Shown in pieces: positions 47,244 to 60,111 of a DNA stretch of 64,000 nt; position 1 is the first letter of the stretch; the number at the start of each line of letters is the position of its first letter. The stretch is taken from NCBI GenBank assembly GCA_030848705.1, contig CM061243.1, positions 121,730,674 to 121,794,673 of the forward strand. Reading direction: 5' to 3'. The stretch is from Heracleum sosnowskyi. Lineage: Eukaryota; Streptophyta; Magnoliopsida; Apiales; Apiaceae. The notes below the pieces were generated by a model that saw only the letters and a program-made list of their open reading frames with translations, had not been told where the DNA came from and did no database searches. The translations under genes were made by a program, and so were the position numbers.

Positions 47244-50146
47244 GGGATATTCCATTTGATACCATTGTACAATTGGTTTTTTCATTTGGTACCATCGAAA
47301 GTTTTTGACTTCCAAATGGTACCACTGTACTTTATGATTCAACCATCAGATAACACTCTATTAAACAAACGTTAATCACACTGTTAAGTACAATTTAAAC
47401 AGTATTAAACTAAAAAATACCCCTGTGATCATGAACAAAACCTGATACTATTAAGCAACAGAATAACCAAGATTTCAATAGTTTCATACCATTAAACAAC
47501 CAAAACATCAGCCATTAAGGTCCTAGAAATCAAAGTCAGTGCAAAAAAAAAACTAAGATCAAACTTAAGGTTGGGACTGGGATGTAGGAAATTGAGAAAC
47601 ATTGATTTCAGATGGTTGAGATGTATTGCCCTTTTTTCCAGCATTCTGAGTCTGATCTTGAGCTGCTGCTTAGGCTGCTGCTTTGGCTGCTGCCTTGGCT
47701 GCTTTAGCTGTATTCGACTGATCTCTAACTCTAGGATGTCTAACAACCACTGATCCACTACCTGCTGCCCTCTTTTCCTTTGCAGTCAGACCACCCTTGC
47801 AAATCCTAGCATTATGACCAAGACAATCACATTTAGTGCATTTCACAGTCTTTGCTCTCTTTCCCTTCTGATCTTCTCCTTCTTCTCTTCTTCTGTTTCT
47901 ACATGGTCTCTCAACTCCTCTTTTCATTGTAGGTGACTTGATAGTAAGTATATCATCATATGTCGGCCATTGTTCCTTGTCAGGTAAGGGGTTAATAGCA
48001 AAACTGTAGGACTGTTTGTATGTCCTAACAGAGTACCATGTGCTAACAACCTTGTGTGGATCAATCGTGGCATGAACCATAGCCCTTATGGCATGCCTAC
48101 ATGGGATGCCTAAAATCTGCCATGCCCCACAAGAACAAATCTTATTATTTAAGGACAAAGGAAAGTGAGATTTACCCTCGTGTATCTCATATTCCCCTGG
48201 CTTGGACATATAGGCTTTGCAACTAATAGTGTCCTTGCTAATGACCTTGAGCATCTTCATTATCTTAGGACAAAGATCATCATACTTCCAACCTAATGTA
48301 GTTTAATTTGATGCCTTGCAGAGATTCTAACCATACATACCCTTCTAATTCATGTATTACACATGTATATAACAACTAGTCAATACTGAATAATGCATCA
48401 AAAAAATCAAGTACTATATGAGTTGAAATATATACCTTCAAGTGAGGTCAACACTGGTCTGCATCTATCATTTCCAAGAGTGGAATTGAAACTTTCAACA
48501 AAGTTTGAAGTATTTGAATCATTGCATACATTTGGGTCAAATTTGTGTTTGCTCCAGGTAGAAGGGTCACCTAATTGTGCAAACCATGTCATTACTCTCT
48601 CACCTCCAGCCTCTTGAAGCTTTTCCATTGCCTTTCTATATGGAAACTGTGAAGTGGCATTACAAGCCCTCCAAAATAGAATGTACATCAAAGGGCCAGA
48701 AAATTGCTTTTTGTAGTTTCTACTAATGTGTCTGCAGCAATATCTCCTTTTCACACTTGGCCATACATCCATTAAAGCAAGATCAATCCTCTAATAAACA
48801 CATAAAGTTATAAGCAAACAGTTACAAAAATCAGATATGCAAAAAGAGTGAAATTACACTAAATTCAGTTGAAGTAGCAGTTGTCATACCAACATCTGGA
48901 AAACAATAACCCTTCCTTCTTGCTGTAGATTTTGGTATTTTTCTAGCAAACATGACATCATTACGAGGCTCAGATGAGATTGGATTGATGGGCTCAGATT
49001 GATTATGACTTGGGAGAGGAGAAAATCTAGGGCTCCTTCTAATTGGTAAAGATTGGAAGGCTGTTTTAGGTGATATAGGAAGTGGTGGTAGGTTAGTAGG
49101 ATTGGTTCTTTTGTTTTTAGGATGAGGTTTTTTTTTGGTATTTTTTTGTGGTTTTTTTGGATGTTTTTGTCCTGGTTTGAGTGGTACTTTGGGTTGCCTC
49201 TCTGATTAAAGTACCTTTTTTGACTTGTTGCCTAACAATGATCGAAGTATCCTCAAGATCTTCAAGTGAAAGTAGGTTTTTGAATACATCTGCATTCCCC
49301 TCATCCTCCTCACAAACAGACACATTCTTCATATTTTCTTGTGATCTCCTATAGTTCAAAACAGTCTTATAAATAGGACATGGAGTCATAGTTGTCCCAA
49401 CCCAAATGGTAATTATTTCCTTATGATTTAACCTTTCAAACATGGTCATCAAATCCTTATCGGTGTTCAGTTTTTGATGATCCATTTCAAACACATACCC
49501 AAATGTTGGATAGGGATAATTCAGTTTCAGACCCTGTTTTTTTGCAGTATCCTCATACTCTAAAACTACATCTAACAGTGATGCTTATTTGTTACAACCT
49601 TAATATCAACTTCTATATCCCTCCATACAAACTTCAATACCTTCTCAACATCTCCCATCTGCACATATACACACACATATAGAGACACGTATACTTACAT
49701 AAATACACATATTTACACTTATACACATATGCATACACATCAATATATACACACATCGCATAAACCCTATAACGAGGCTGAGATAATGAACCAATTTAAC
49801 ATGTAAACATAGTTATATAAGGAAGATATAGAGCACATGTATTCAAATTCATACCTTTTACAGAGAACAGTTTCGAATTTCGAAGAAGAATCCTTCGTCT
49901 CCCTAATTTCGCATTAATTGAGAGTGTTCGAATGGTCATACCCGATTAATGACCCGTTTAAACATTTGATAAGTATTTTTATCTAATTTTTGTTTTATGT
50001 AATTGCTAATTTCATAACGTATACGTAACATTTATTAAACGGAGTGTTATCTTATGGTTGAATCCTAAAGTACAGTGATATCATTTGGAAGTCAAAAACT
50101 TTCGATAGTACCAAATAGAAAAGCCAATTACCAAATGGAATATTCC
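47244..50146 (-). mobile_element. Mutator-like element with perfect 9-bp target duplication
   Basis: Inverted ends of about 120 bp: left GGGATATTCCATTTG at 47,244, right complement GGAATATTCCATTTG ending at 50,146. Both contain CGAAAGTTTTTGACTTCCAA. The flanks TTAAAATTT at 47,235-47,243 and 50,147-50,155 are identical, as expected for MULEs. The transposase frames lie on the minus strand. A short CA/TA-rich microsatellite lies at 49,660-49,760. Confidence 0.92.
47670..49494 (-). pseudogene. MULE transposase lacking its catalytic core
   Basis: N-terminal part (49,494 to about 48,900) starts MFEMDHQKLNTDKDL and is low-complexity lysine/threonine/proline-rich. Next (48,772-48,407) comes the segment that normally follows the DDE core: MDVWPSVKRRYCCRH, then SNFVESFNSTLG. 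After a gap the C-terminal part (48,260-47,670) has a SWIM zinc finger (CSCGAW..GIPCRHA), a CCHC knuckle (CTKCDCLGHNARIC) and an alanine-rich end. The DDE domain expected between the first two parts is missing. An acceptor-like TTATTAG lies just before the second part, so the gene may have had introns. It could not move itself. Confidence 0.8.
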
Positions 50147-50645
50147 TTAAAATTTTAATACTATATTTTACCACGATAATAACGATCTTGCAGCAAGTCA
50201 ACAAAACATACGCACACATAATACGTATTTTGCAATACATAATTGACAAAACTTTGGTATATATGCTGGATAACTTGGATTGCGGAAGGAAATTACAACA
50301 AGCATTATGAGTTATGACTACCTCTCATTATTAGGGAAGGAAATTACTACAACAAGCATCCTGACTACCTCTTATTTCACTACTATGTAACATGCACTTG
50401 AACATTCCAAGTTCCCAACAAACGTAACTGCATTTCCAATTCCACAAAGCAGGAAATATGCAGTGAAGACAAAATAAACGAATGACATAGTATCGTCATA
50501 TACATTCACAGTTTAGCCTCGGGCAGAACGTCAACAAAGACGTGAACTAATATTACAAGCTTTATATCTGGCTTCCGGAACTATATTTTGGAAGACTGCA
50601 TAGACTATGCCCCAAATGAGGATCCCCACTTGCAAATACAGTAGA

Positions 50646-53600
50646 TTAAGAATCCTGTGCTGCCTCAAACCTGGTTGGAGTATCAATACCCGCCATACAG
50701 CATAAGCCGGATATTAAGATTATAAGCAAAACAATCCCCTGAAAAAACAAACCAAAAAGTGGTTATATGCATGAGACTTAACTATATAACACAAAAGTTG
50801 GTACATACATTCGAATCTAAAAAGAAAAAAGCAAAACTATCAAGGAAACCAGTATGCAGTTCAGACTGAAAGTTTTTACAACAATCAGTTACTCGACCTA
50901 CATGTATATACTTGTTTACGACTATCTTCAAATGGCATAGCTTATTCACTTTCAATTCATGCCTAATACTTAGACCAGGTAGATTTGATATTGGACTACA
51001 GGACTAGTATGTAATGCTAGGTAATATTATGGAAGATTTCCTGAAGTCGTTAATCTTATATCGTGGTACCCCATCGTTGAGAGGAGAGTCTTACAAGATG
51101 GCAATAGCCGTTTCATGAGCAGCACTATGGAGTCTGGCCTTCAAAAGACACTTTTAAAACTGAGATATGAGATGGAGAATGATCTATTCGCTGTCTTCTC
51201 AATACATGCTGGACTGAGACAACGGGATCATCATTGTTGGACTTCCCTATAAATGGCCTTACAGAGGATGTGGATTGCATTTATACTTAGAGGGTGTTTG
51301 GCCCCGACTTAAAGTGATTTTTGACTTTAAGCCGAAAAATGTTTGTTAGTGTAATAAGTCAGAAAATGAATTAAAGTTAAAAAAACAGCTTAAAGCCAGA
51401 AGTTGGTAGGAGGTACTTTTTTGAATGACTTATTTTATTTTAGTGATTTTATTTGATAAAAGTTAATATCATCATTCAAATGTATATTTATCAAATTTAT
51501 TTTAATTGTTACAATTTTAATAACTCATAAGTTACTCATAATACAAAATTATCCCAACAGATATTAACTTAAAATTTTCACTTTTTACTTATAACTTTAA
51601 GCAACTTTAAGTCGTAAGCAATAATTTTAAGCTTAGCCAAACGGGCTCTTAAATGAGAAGTTTGAGGCTAATCTTAGTAATAACTACATGCAAGAGGTAA
51701 CAACATGCTTAAATTGCTGTCTATGCACTCCGAATAATTCCAAAAGTCACTAGTGAAAAACAGTGCATCTGAATCTTTACCTAGACACTACTTGGGTAAT
51801 GATGGGTTGAGATCATTCAATGAGTTCTAACATAAGCTCGCCTCGTAACAATGGTGAAACAATGAAATTGAGAAGGGTTTTTAGTGCATTTTCATCTATC
51901 AGCTTACAGTTGGACTACACGCAATTCACTCCAAATGAAACTTAAATAGTACTAAATGTCTTAAGGTCTTAGTTGGCAAAAAGACACAAAAGTATCACGT
52001 GATTCAAATAAAAACCCTTCAACCTTGCAACAACTTAGCTATACATTAGCGAATGCAGACACCTCATTTTCTTAGTGAAGCAGATTAAATCTCTCATGCT
52101 CCTATCATTTCCCTACTTTTTTAGATTTAAAGGATCCATGCCTCCTTATGAGCCTAAATGTCATCGATATAAAAAAGAAAACAACCTTAATTCCTAGCAA
52201 TGCATTAGATAAGAAGCTATATTAGCAGCTGACCTACAATCATGTCATCATATTTATTGAAACTCAAGTTACAGCTGAATGATTTTACCACAACAGTACA
52301 GCCACCCGTGACCCGTCAGTAGATTGCATACTACATATCCATTCATTTGTTTAGTGTTTCTTTGATGACGCAATTGACAAATTTACATGTATTGCCAGTC
52401 CTAGTTACAGATATTGCTGTCCGTCTTGCAATTTGGAGAACTACAAAGTTAAATCTAGACATCTATACCTTATGATCATTCAATAGGCAATAGAAATTAA
52501 ATACGATGTAAGATTTTTCACCTTCCTGAAATTGCTATATGTATGACCCGAAAAACAACTTATACACAACAAAGTAGACTAACCACTGATGCTTAAGGTA
52601 TAACAGCAAAAAGGGAAAACATACCACAAAAAGTCCCTCCAAGAGGGATGACTTTAGTTGGCAGACTCCATCGCATGAAGTTGAATTAGCTAACTTGCTC
52701 ACCGAAGGACCTTCAGCAAGAAACCTTTGTAGATCACGTTCTGAAGGATAACGGATTGCCTTAAACGGGTCTGACACATAGAGAGCAGAAAATTTGGCAC
52801 CAGAATGCTCCACGGCATTAATCACCTCTGAGAAAACCTGGCCTGCATATACAATCAACCCATTTTACTAAAAAAATTAGCCAGAGCGTTTGTTTCTTGG
52901 GGAACATATTGAAAGTAACATCTATTTAAGTCCTAGTGGACCCCATTAGTAATCGCGTCTTTTAAATCCATCAATAATTTAGAATGGCATACTCTCTTGT
53001 GACTTGTGAAGTCCGTTCAAGGAACTGGAGCCATCATTACATACAACAATCAAATTTGCTTGTCCCTTCGATCTCTTTTCCATCTTCAAAGCCAAAAAGT
53101 CCTGTGCATTGTCAAATAGAGAAACAAATATTAAAGTGATGAAGCACTCCACCATGAAAATTAATAATGAAATCTACAACAAAACCACATTACATGGATT
53201 GACTGGATGTCTGCAAGTTTTTCATAATTGGCCCCCTTCACAGAACATGACTCGGTAAAGGCAACATTGCTAGCTCCTAAAGCATGTCCACAAGTATCTG
53301 CAAACTCAGAAACTAGAGAGTTTGCCAATGTGTCTTCCTCTTCTGATGCAACAACATATGGAAATGCTAAAGAGTGATTTGATTTTGTGAAAGAATCCTG
53401 TTCATACAGAGGAAGATAAGTACTAATAAATTAGAGACAATACAAGAGCAGTACTAAACTCGAACAACATTTTAAGCTATAAATTTATCTCTCCATAGTT
53501 CAACGACTAGTACCTTGAGCAGTTTAAGCAGTGCTAGATCTGCATGTTTGCTTCCCGATATATCCAAAGATTGTAACTGCATGTGGAAATTCCATGATTA

Positions 53601-55553
53601 ACAGTCAACAGCATGAATAACAAGTGCTGATACAGCCTACTTTAAATGACCACAGAGAAATAGTATTGGACACAAAATGTCCTGTTGACAGGCTGCTCGG
53701 AGAAATCACAGCACTTGTTCTCTTACAGTTTAAAATACATTTGCATCAGCAATAAGCTAGGTAAAAATTAAATTGGAAGATCAACTGGCTTATCTACAAA
53801 ATTAATTTGCTCATATGAAGAATCAAAGGGATATAAAATCTTTGTCCGAAATATGTAGAGAAACAAATGACTACACCGGATCCTTGTAATAGACTTGTTC
53901 ATTTTTTGGACACATCTAAGTTGTCAAACATCATTTTTATTCTTGAAATTAAAAAATTCCTACCTCTTTCCCAACAAAAAGCAGCGCAATATCTACAGAT
54001 GGGTTAGATTCCTTCCCTGAGCACTGAATAGACGAAAATGGTGTTAATACTACACGGCTAAAAATAATAGTGTCCTTTTTTCAGGCAACTTTTTAATACA
54101 AAAACCCATGTAAACGAAATGAGTTAGAAAAGAACAAAATGCATACAACAGGGTTAAAGTTATTTACCAAATATTCAGACCAGCCACCTAGAGACATGAC
54201 AGACTTGGCCAAGTCCTTAGGCGATAAAGTTTGGTAATTTATTCCATCCAACGTTCTGTCACAAGAATCTCCATATTACTTGCAAGATTAATAGTATAGA
54301 CTACCAAGGACGTAAAACTTATAATTTATCTATCTTTCACTCTACGTCAAAGAAGTACTTAATATTCTAGAAAAAATCATTACAACCACCTAGAAGATAC
54401 ATGAATAAAACAGTAGAAGGCAAAAAAAGGAAGCCTGTAACAACAATTTTAGAAAAGTAGACGCGCGGAAAAAGAACACCAACACAACTGATGCAGCACA
54501 ATGGGTCAAGAAGCCCTAAAAACAACCATAGACACAAAAAAGCATGGCAGTCTAACATTAAATAAAAAAGTAGAATCGAGTAAAATATAAAATGATCACA
54601 TGCATTAGATCAATAAAACATTTTAATCCAGTGATATTTCAGTTCAGTGCAAAGTTACTAACTTTGCCATCAAATCGAGTTGATAATCCACTATTGCCTA
54701 TTGGAACATCACACGATGACATATCATAAAAAACAAGAAGGGAGGAATCATTTCCATGTTTAAGATTAAATACCATCAATTATATAGGAGATACAACAAG
54801 GCAAACAAATTATCATGACACAAACCAGACTCCGGTAAACTACCATAAAACATGCAAACACAAAAAGTAGGTAACTTGGTATAATACTGTAGGAAGGAAA
54901 TCAAAATTAGAACCTACAAACTAGGTTTAACATCCTAGACCCGCAACATCAAAATTTCCGTTATTCCAATGTTTTAAGAACATAAATGCACAACAGTCAA
55001 CCTCTTACTTCTTCAACCTACAATTCTACATAGTTACTAAAAAAGTAACAAATACCATTCCAACATGTCCGTTTCATAGGCTTATTATCCCCTCACTTAT
55101 AGCTTATTTACACTAAATACACTAAACTCCAATCACACTTTATGTCATTTCCTAAAACTACAATACCTAGTACAAACCGTAACTAAACAACCCCCAAAAT
55201 AAATCAGAAACTACTCAAAACTCGCTCACCTTATCATTCTAACCGACTAAACACTACACAATAAGTAATCCACGCAAACAAACATCGCCTAATCCTTATC
55301 ATACACATACCACTATTGTTCTTCCAACATACTAAACACAACTAATACTCGCAATTAAACTTAAAATCGAAACATTCGTCTCCTAACACAAGCAATCAAA
55401 GCATCAAACACACTTTACGAAACATCGAAAAAAAAACAACCAATACCTATCCTGATGAGATGACCAGAGAAACGCAGGAGCAGTAGATTGGAAGCTCAAT
55501 CCTATCGAAAACTGAGCCACAATCATAACCAACACTACTCCCAATTTATTCAT
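50646..55553 (-). CDS. Type I membrane protein, VOA1/Ac45 (V-ATPase assembly)-like
   Basis: Eight coding exons on the minus strand, all GT..AG with matching phase: 55,553-55,447; 54,255-54,168; 54,023-53,964; 53,576-53,514; 53,397-53,194; 53,101-52,993; 52,842-52,625; 50,738-50,646 (stop TAA), giving 313 residues. Residues 1-20 form a signal peptide (LGVVLVMIVAQFSIG). The middle is a luminal domain with a few cysteines, including CDGVC near 268. Residues about 280-300 are one membrane span, then a short tail (TPTRFEAAQDS). The span and following D-x-x-RF motif resemble the end of the VOA1/Ac45 family, which helps assemble the V-ATPase membrane sector in the ER. That family call is by recalled similarity; the gene model itself is strong. 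Confidence 0.85.
51290..51648. mobile_element. Tourist-like MITE in last intron of VOA1-like gene
   Basis: 359 bp with ends GAGGGTGTTTGGCC and, in reverse complement, GAGCCCGTTTGGCT. It is flanked by TTA on both sides (51,287-51,289 and 51,649-51,651), the target duplication of PIF/Harbinger elements. CTTTAAGT-type motifs occur inverted inside. It has no coding capacity. Confidence 0.8.
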
Positions 55554-55565
55554 CTTATTTTCACC

Positions 55566-55709
55566 CTGCTACAAATACAACAGATCATAAACCAATAAAA
55601 ACAATAATCAGAACGAAATAATATTAAATTAAATTGAACTTGAAATTGCAATTAAAGTAAGATTAATTGAGCGATAATTGTGTGTATGATATGAGAAAGA
55701 CTTACGAAT
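55566..55709 (-). other. 5' UTR intron of VOA1-like gene
   Basis: Donor GTAAG at 55,705 and acceptor TAGCAG just before 55,566, only 13 bases upstream of the start codon. This is a 139-base leader intron, a common feature of plant housekeeping genes. Supported by splice-site context only. Confidence 0.55.
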
Positions 55710-56287
55710 TGAATCGGAGGTGAGATCGGAGAGTAAAGTAATTAACGGCGTTTGATTAATGATTTGAATGTGTGATTCGGGGTCTGAGATTTGTGTGTAT
55801 TCGACTTATTTTATCTGTGTGATTTGTATCAGATCCGTGGCTGTAGTTGTTTCATAAAATACATTTTTTTTAATTTTTTTACATGTTTGAAGATGGAACT
55901 AATGAAATATGGACTTTTAGAAAAACTAATGAAAATAGTATTTTTATTTTTTTAATTTTTGGTTCAGATAAAACAAATACATACTTGTGATATGAATATT
56001 ATGTTTTTTTATTTTACAAATGAAACTTACATATAGAAGATAATAATGTAATAATCTGCAATGTGTGAATAACATATCACAGGTATACAATTAAACCTTT
56101 TTAAAGTAATATTTTTTAATCGGAGAAAAATATTACTTTATCAATTTTTTTTACTATATTGATATAATAACAAAATATTACTTTATCGATAAAGTAATAA
56201 TTTATTATTATAAAGAAATTTATGTGCATGTTTTTTTATAAATTTTAAAATTCGTAGAGAATTTTTAGTGTAAATTAAAGTATATAT
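55710..56287. other. Presumed promoter of VOA1-like gene and AT-rich flank
   Basis: The first part upstream of 55,710 should hold the promoter for the minus-strand gene; no certain TATA box was found. The rest is AT-rich with short TTACTTTATC-type inverted repeats near 56,110-56,210. No gene is seen. Confidence 0.4.
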
Positions 56288-56295
56288 ATATTATA

Positions 56296-56715
56296 AGAGT
56301 CAAGTTCTATGGAGACCATGATTTAGTTGGAGACTTGGAGACCATTTACGTTCTGCAACTTAAATAATGTGTAAAACATACTTTACATAACAAAAATCAT
56401 TATCAAATTAGATATCTTGCAGTATAAAATCATCAGCAATTGAATATTTTTGTAAATCATGCATGTTATACTTGCAGAACATTGTCATGCATATTACTCC
56501 ATTATAAATGTTCTGCAAATAAGATATATGCATAATATCTTTGTAGAATTAAAATTATCATCAAATTGGATGTTTTATAGACCACATATGTTATGTTTAC
56601 AAAATATTACTCAATATATTATTTTATAGAGCATTTTATGAATGTATTTTACTTGCAGAACATATATAGTCTCCAAGTCTCCAACTAAATAGTGGTCTCT
56701 ATAGAACTTTACTCT
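56296..56715. mobile_element. hAT-type MITE with 8-bp target duplication
   Basis: 420 bp. The left end AGAGTCAAGTTCTAT and the complement of the right end AGAGTAAAGTTCTAT begin inverted repeats of about 50 bp that include TTTAGTTGGAGACTTGGAGA. The flanks ATATTATA at 56,288-56,295 and 56,716-56,723 are identical. No coding capacity. Confidence 0.88.
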
Positions 56716-56739
56716 ATATTATAATATTAAAATATATTA

Positions 56740-57511
56740 GGGTGATGGCCCTAAATACCCATTTTTCAGAACATTTGGTCTGAAATACCCACGGGCGTTG
56801 GGGGCGGCCCTATATACCCACCAAATGCGCATGTGGGAGATGCGTGTACAGGACACGCATGTGTGAAATGCGTGTATTGTACAAATTGGAAATTCCACGG
56901 CAATTGTGTGTCTTGAGATACGCTGCTCACACATGCGTATCTCAAGATACGCATGTTGCAGATGCGTATCTTCAGTCATCTTCTTCTCCAGAATAACACG
57001 ACTCTCTCTCTCTCAAAGGTGATTTTCGACCAAACTCCGGCCAAGCTCTGATCACCTCTTTTCCGTAATGTTCCGTTTATGTTATATATACCATTCGAAT
57101 CGTCTTTTGACGATCTACAAACCTATACCCATCTCAAACCATTTCTTATGCCGGATTTTAAACCCCTAAATTGGAACCTTAGTTCGTTCGATTTTCCGAC
57201 GAAGTTCTACACAGCCCCTTCGGGGCCGGAAAGGGAGAAAGGGAGAGAATGAGATCGACGACGTGTTGTTGTGGTCAGAGAGGCATATCGATGAGCTACG
57301 GCGACAGAGAGGGGAGGCGCGAGAGAGACGACGAGAAAGTGCGAGAGAGAGGGAGAAGAAAGTGAACGAGAGAGAGGGAGAAGAGAGTGAGCACTACCTA
57401 CGTGTGGCGCATCTCCCGCATGCGTATTCCGTGGGTATTTAGGGCCAAATTCCCGCAGATGGGCATTTCGGGCCATGGGGGTTGGAAAAGAAGTATTTTG
57501 GGCAATTTCTC
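56740..57511. mobile_element. Non-autonomous Mutator-like element (Pack-MULE candidate)
   Basis: 772 bp flanked by identical 9-mers AATATATTA (56,731-56,739 and 57,512-57,520). The ends GGGTGATGGCCCTAAATACC and, inverted, GAGAAATTGCCCAAAATACT are partly alike. The interior is far more GC-rich than the surroundings, with CTCTCTCTC runs and a CGACGACG-type segment that looks like a captured gene 5' region. AGATACGCAT/ATGCGTATCT motifs occur several times in both orientations. Open frames here show no known protein. Confidence 0.75.
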
Positions 57512-57520
57512 AATATATTA

Positions 57521-58543
57521 TTTATATTAGAATATTAGATTCATCACATTTAGAATAATACTTATAAAATCACTAATAACGTAAAAATTATTAAAAATTA
57601 TTGATTGATTAGAAATTGATAAGAGTTAATATATCAAAATTTGTCATTTAATTTTAGATAAGGAAATCTCAAGATATATCCTACAAACGATTATTTGATA
57701 TATTACGAATAATGTATACAATGAGACATAATTTGTATATATATCAGTAAATATTACTTTATATTTTCATTAAGCCCTTAAAAAAATTTCTAAAAATCAT
57801 TATCTTATGCTTTTAAAACTAGCATTTTCCAATATGAAAAATATCACATATTCAAAATTTGGGATCAGATTTCAATTTTTTACGTATCTGATAATGATAA
57901 GTTTCAATTAATATTTTATAAATACATAATCATATACATTATAAATTTACCACATTATTCATACTTTTACAAGATAAATTGATTATAAAATAATAAAGGG
58001 TTTTTTCCATAAATACCTAATTCAAAAAACTTTTTTGCAAAAATACTATGTGTTTTTTAAAATTTTTGCAAAAATACCAAAATATTTGCAAAATACCAAC
58101 TTTTTGAAAATATTTGTAAACAACCCTAAAATCAGGGTAGGTTAGAGTTTAGAGTCTAGGGTTTAGATTACCCTAAACCCTAAGTCTGTATACAAATTAT
58201 TCATCATTCTTAATATTTTTTAAATCCAAAATAAAAATATTGAACCCCAAAGGTTAATTATTAAGTCCCCCGAGTAAATTAAGACCACAAGTTTACCCTT
58301 CTTACTAACAATTTTTTTGAATTCCCGGATGTTTTACAATTAATTTTTTTAAAAAGTTGCATCTAATTGCACATGGTTGCTTTGGTTGCATCTGGTTGCG
58401 TTGGTTGCAGATCGTATTTTTGCAAAAAATTTTAGGTTGCATCTAGTTTCAGATCGTATTTTTGCAAATATTTTCAGAAAATGGTAAAACTGTAAAAAAA
58501 ACTTAGAAAAAGTAGTATTTTCGATAATTTACCAATCAATATA
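57521..58543. other. AT-rich intergenic DNA with possible degenerate element
   Basis: No gene. 58,000-58,530 has TTTTTGCAAAAATAC repeated many times, a GGTTGCATCTGGTTGCGTTG stretch near 58,390, and CCCTAAACCCTAA (about two telomere-type units) near 58,171. It may be an eroded non-autonomous transposon; ends were not found. Confidence 0.4.
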
Positions 58544-59171
58544 TCCATACTATATTATTAAAGACGTGACATTAAAAGTTTTGGTCGGTCGGTCGGTCGG
58601 TATTTGGGCCGGGTCTATCTATAATTTGGGTCGGACCTATCTACAATCAATTTATTTATAACTAATTATTTTTTTCAGCTAAAACACATTACATATTTTA
58701 TATATTTTTCTAACCAAAACAACTTATCTTCTAAAAATAAAATAGGTAATATATATATATATATATATAATGGTAATATTATTACATATTTATAATTCAT
58801 TATCTTTTTCAGCAAAAACACATTAATTGTTTTACATTTTCTAACTAAAACAACTCATCTTCTAAACATAATACATGGAAAATAAATATGTAATGGTAAT
58901 ATTGTTATATATAATTATTAATAAATAACCACTTACCCTTTTCAGCTAAACACATAACCTTTTTTTATTTTTTTCTAACTTAAACAACTAATTTTCTAAA
59001 AGTAACACGAGCAACATATATATAAAAAGGTAATATAATTTTATATTTTTTCAGCTAAAACACATTACCTATTTTATATATTTTTCTAACCAAAATAACT
59101 CATCTTCTAAAAATAAAATAGGTAACATATATATAAAACGGTAATATTATTACATATTTATAATTGATTGC
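58544..59171 (+). mobile_element. Helitron-like element, cut by LTR element
   Basis: It starts TCCATACTATATTATTAAAG after an A and continues with GGTCGGTCGGTCGGTATTTG, matching the minus-strand element 43,300-44,331. It contains several TTTTTCAGCTAAAACACATT modules of about 125 bp. Its 3' part is absent because the LTR element begins at 59,172. Confidence 0.55.
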
Positions 59172-59235
59172 TGATAGTAGGTGATTTGTAAAGGGCCAAT
59201 TCACCTATTAAAATCAAGCCAAAGTCTAAAAAACA

Positions 59236-59640
59236 ATGCATGCAAGGTCCACAACGCCTACAAGGCCACAATGCATGCAAGGTTCACAACGCCTACAAGG
59301 CCACAATGCATGCAAGGTCCACAACGCCTACAAGGCCACAATGCATGCAAGGTCCACAACGTCTACAAGGCCACAATGCATGCAAGGTCCACAACGCCTA
59401 CAAGGCCACAATGCATGCAAGGTCCACAACGCCTACAAGGCCACAATGCATGCAAGGTCCACAATGCCTACAACGCCACAATGCATCCAAGATCCACAAC
59501 GCCTACAAGGCCACAATGCATGCAAGATCCACAACGCCTACAAGGCCACAATGCATGCAAGGTCCACAACGCCTACAAGGCCACAATGCATGCAAGGTCC
59601 ACAACGCCTACAAGGCCACAATGCCTGCAATGTCCACCAA
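59236..59640 (+). repeat. 35-bp tandem array in 5' LTR
   Basis: Eleven full units and a partial one, each AATGCATGCAAGGTCCACAA followed by CGCCTACAAGGCCAC. The 35-bp unit has no stop on the plus strand, so all three frames stay open for over 130 codons; none is a gene. The 3' LTR has only eight full units. Confidence 0.93.
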
Positions 59641-60111
59641 GCCCATAAGAATGGGACATGACACGTTACACAACAAACAAGTGCGAACAAGACAACGCTG
59701 ACACAAGTACAACTGACGTCTGCAAAAAGGCTGGCACAAGTACATGGTCCAAGCGTCAGGACAACATGTAACTGACACAAGGTGGGCACTAACACCAGAC
59801 CAAGACCCTAATTTGCAGCTCATGTCCCCCACATGGACACTCAGTCATGTGCACTGCACATGACATGAGCCTATATATACCCCCTAGTCACTTCAATGGA
59901 GGGGGTTCACAACATCACTACATTTTCACTATACTCAAATTCTGATAGGTTTTGCTCTACCTTCTCTCTACTTTCTCTCTCTAGAAATTAATACATATCT
60001 ACATATCTGTATTATATTTTCCGTCCACCGGATACTTACTCTCACGCCGGAGGTGCTTACGGGGACATAACCCTCCGCGGACATTTCCGTTTCAGGGAGC
60101 TCGGAGACAAG

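Noticed and set aside
57207..57476. 89-codon minus-strand frame rich in S, R and L
   Set aside because: Low-complexity GA-rich DNA inside a non-autonomous MULE; no homology seen.
58171..58190. Telomere-like CCCTAAACCCTAA
   Set aside because: Only about two units, next to an inverted partial copy; far too short to be an interstitial telomere.
59236..59640. CRISPR-like regular repeats
   Set aside because: Repeats are directly adjacent without unique spacers, lie in an LTR, and the DNA is from a plant nucleus.
59181..59701. Three overlapping open frames of 140-155 codons
   Set aside because: The 35-bp repeat has no stop in any plus-strand frame, so all frames stay open. They share no coding signature.
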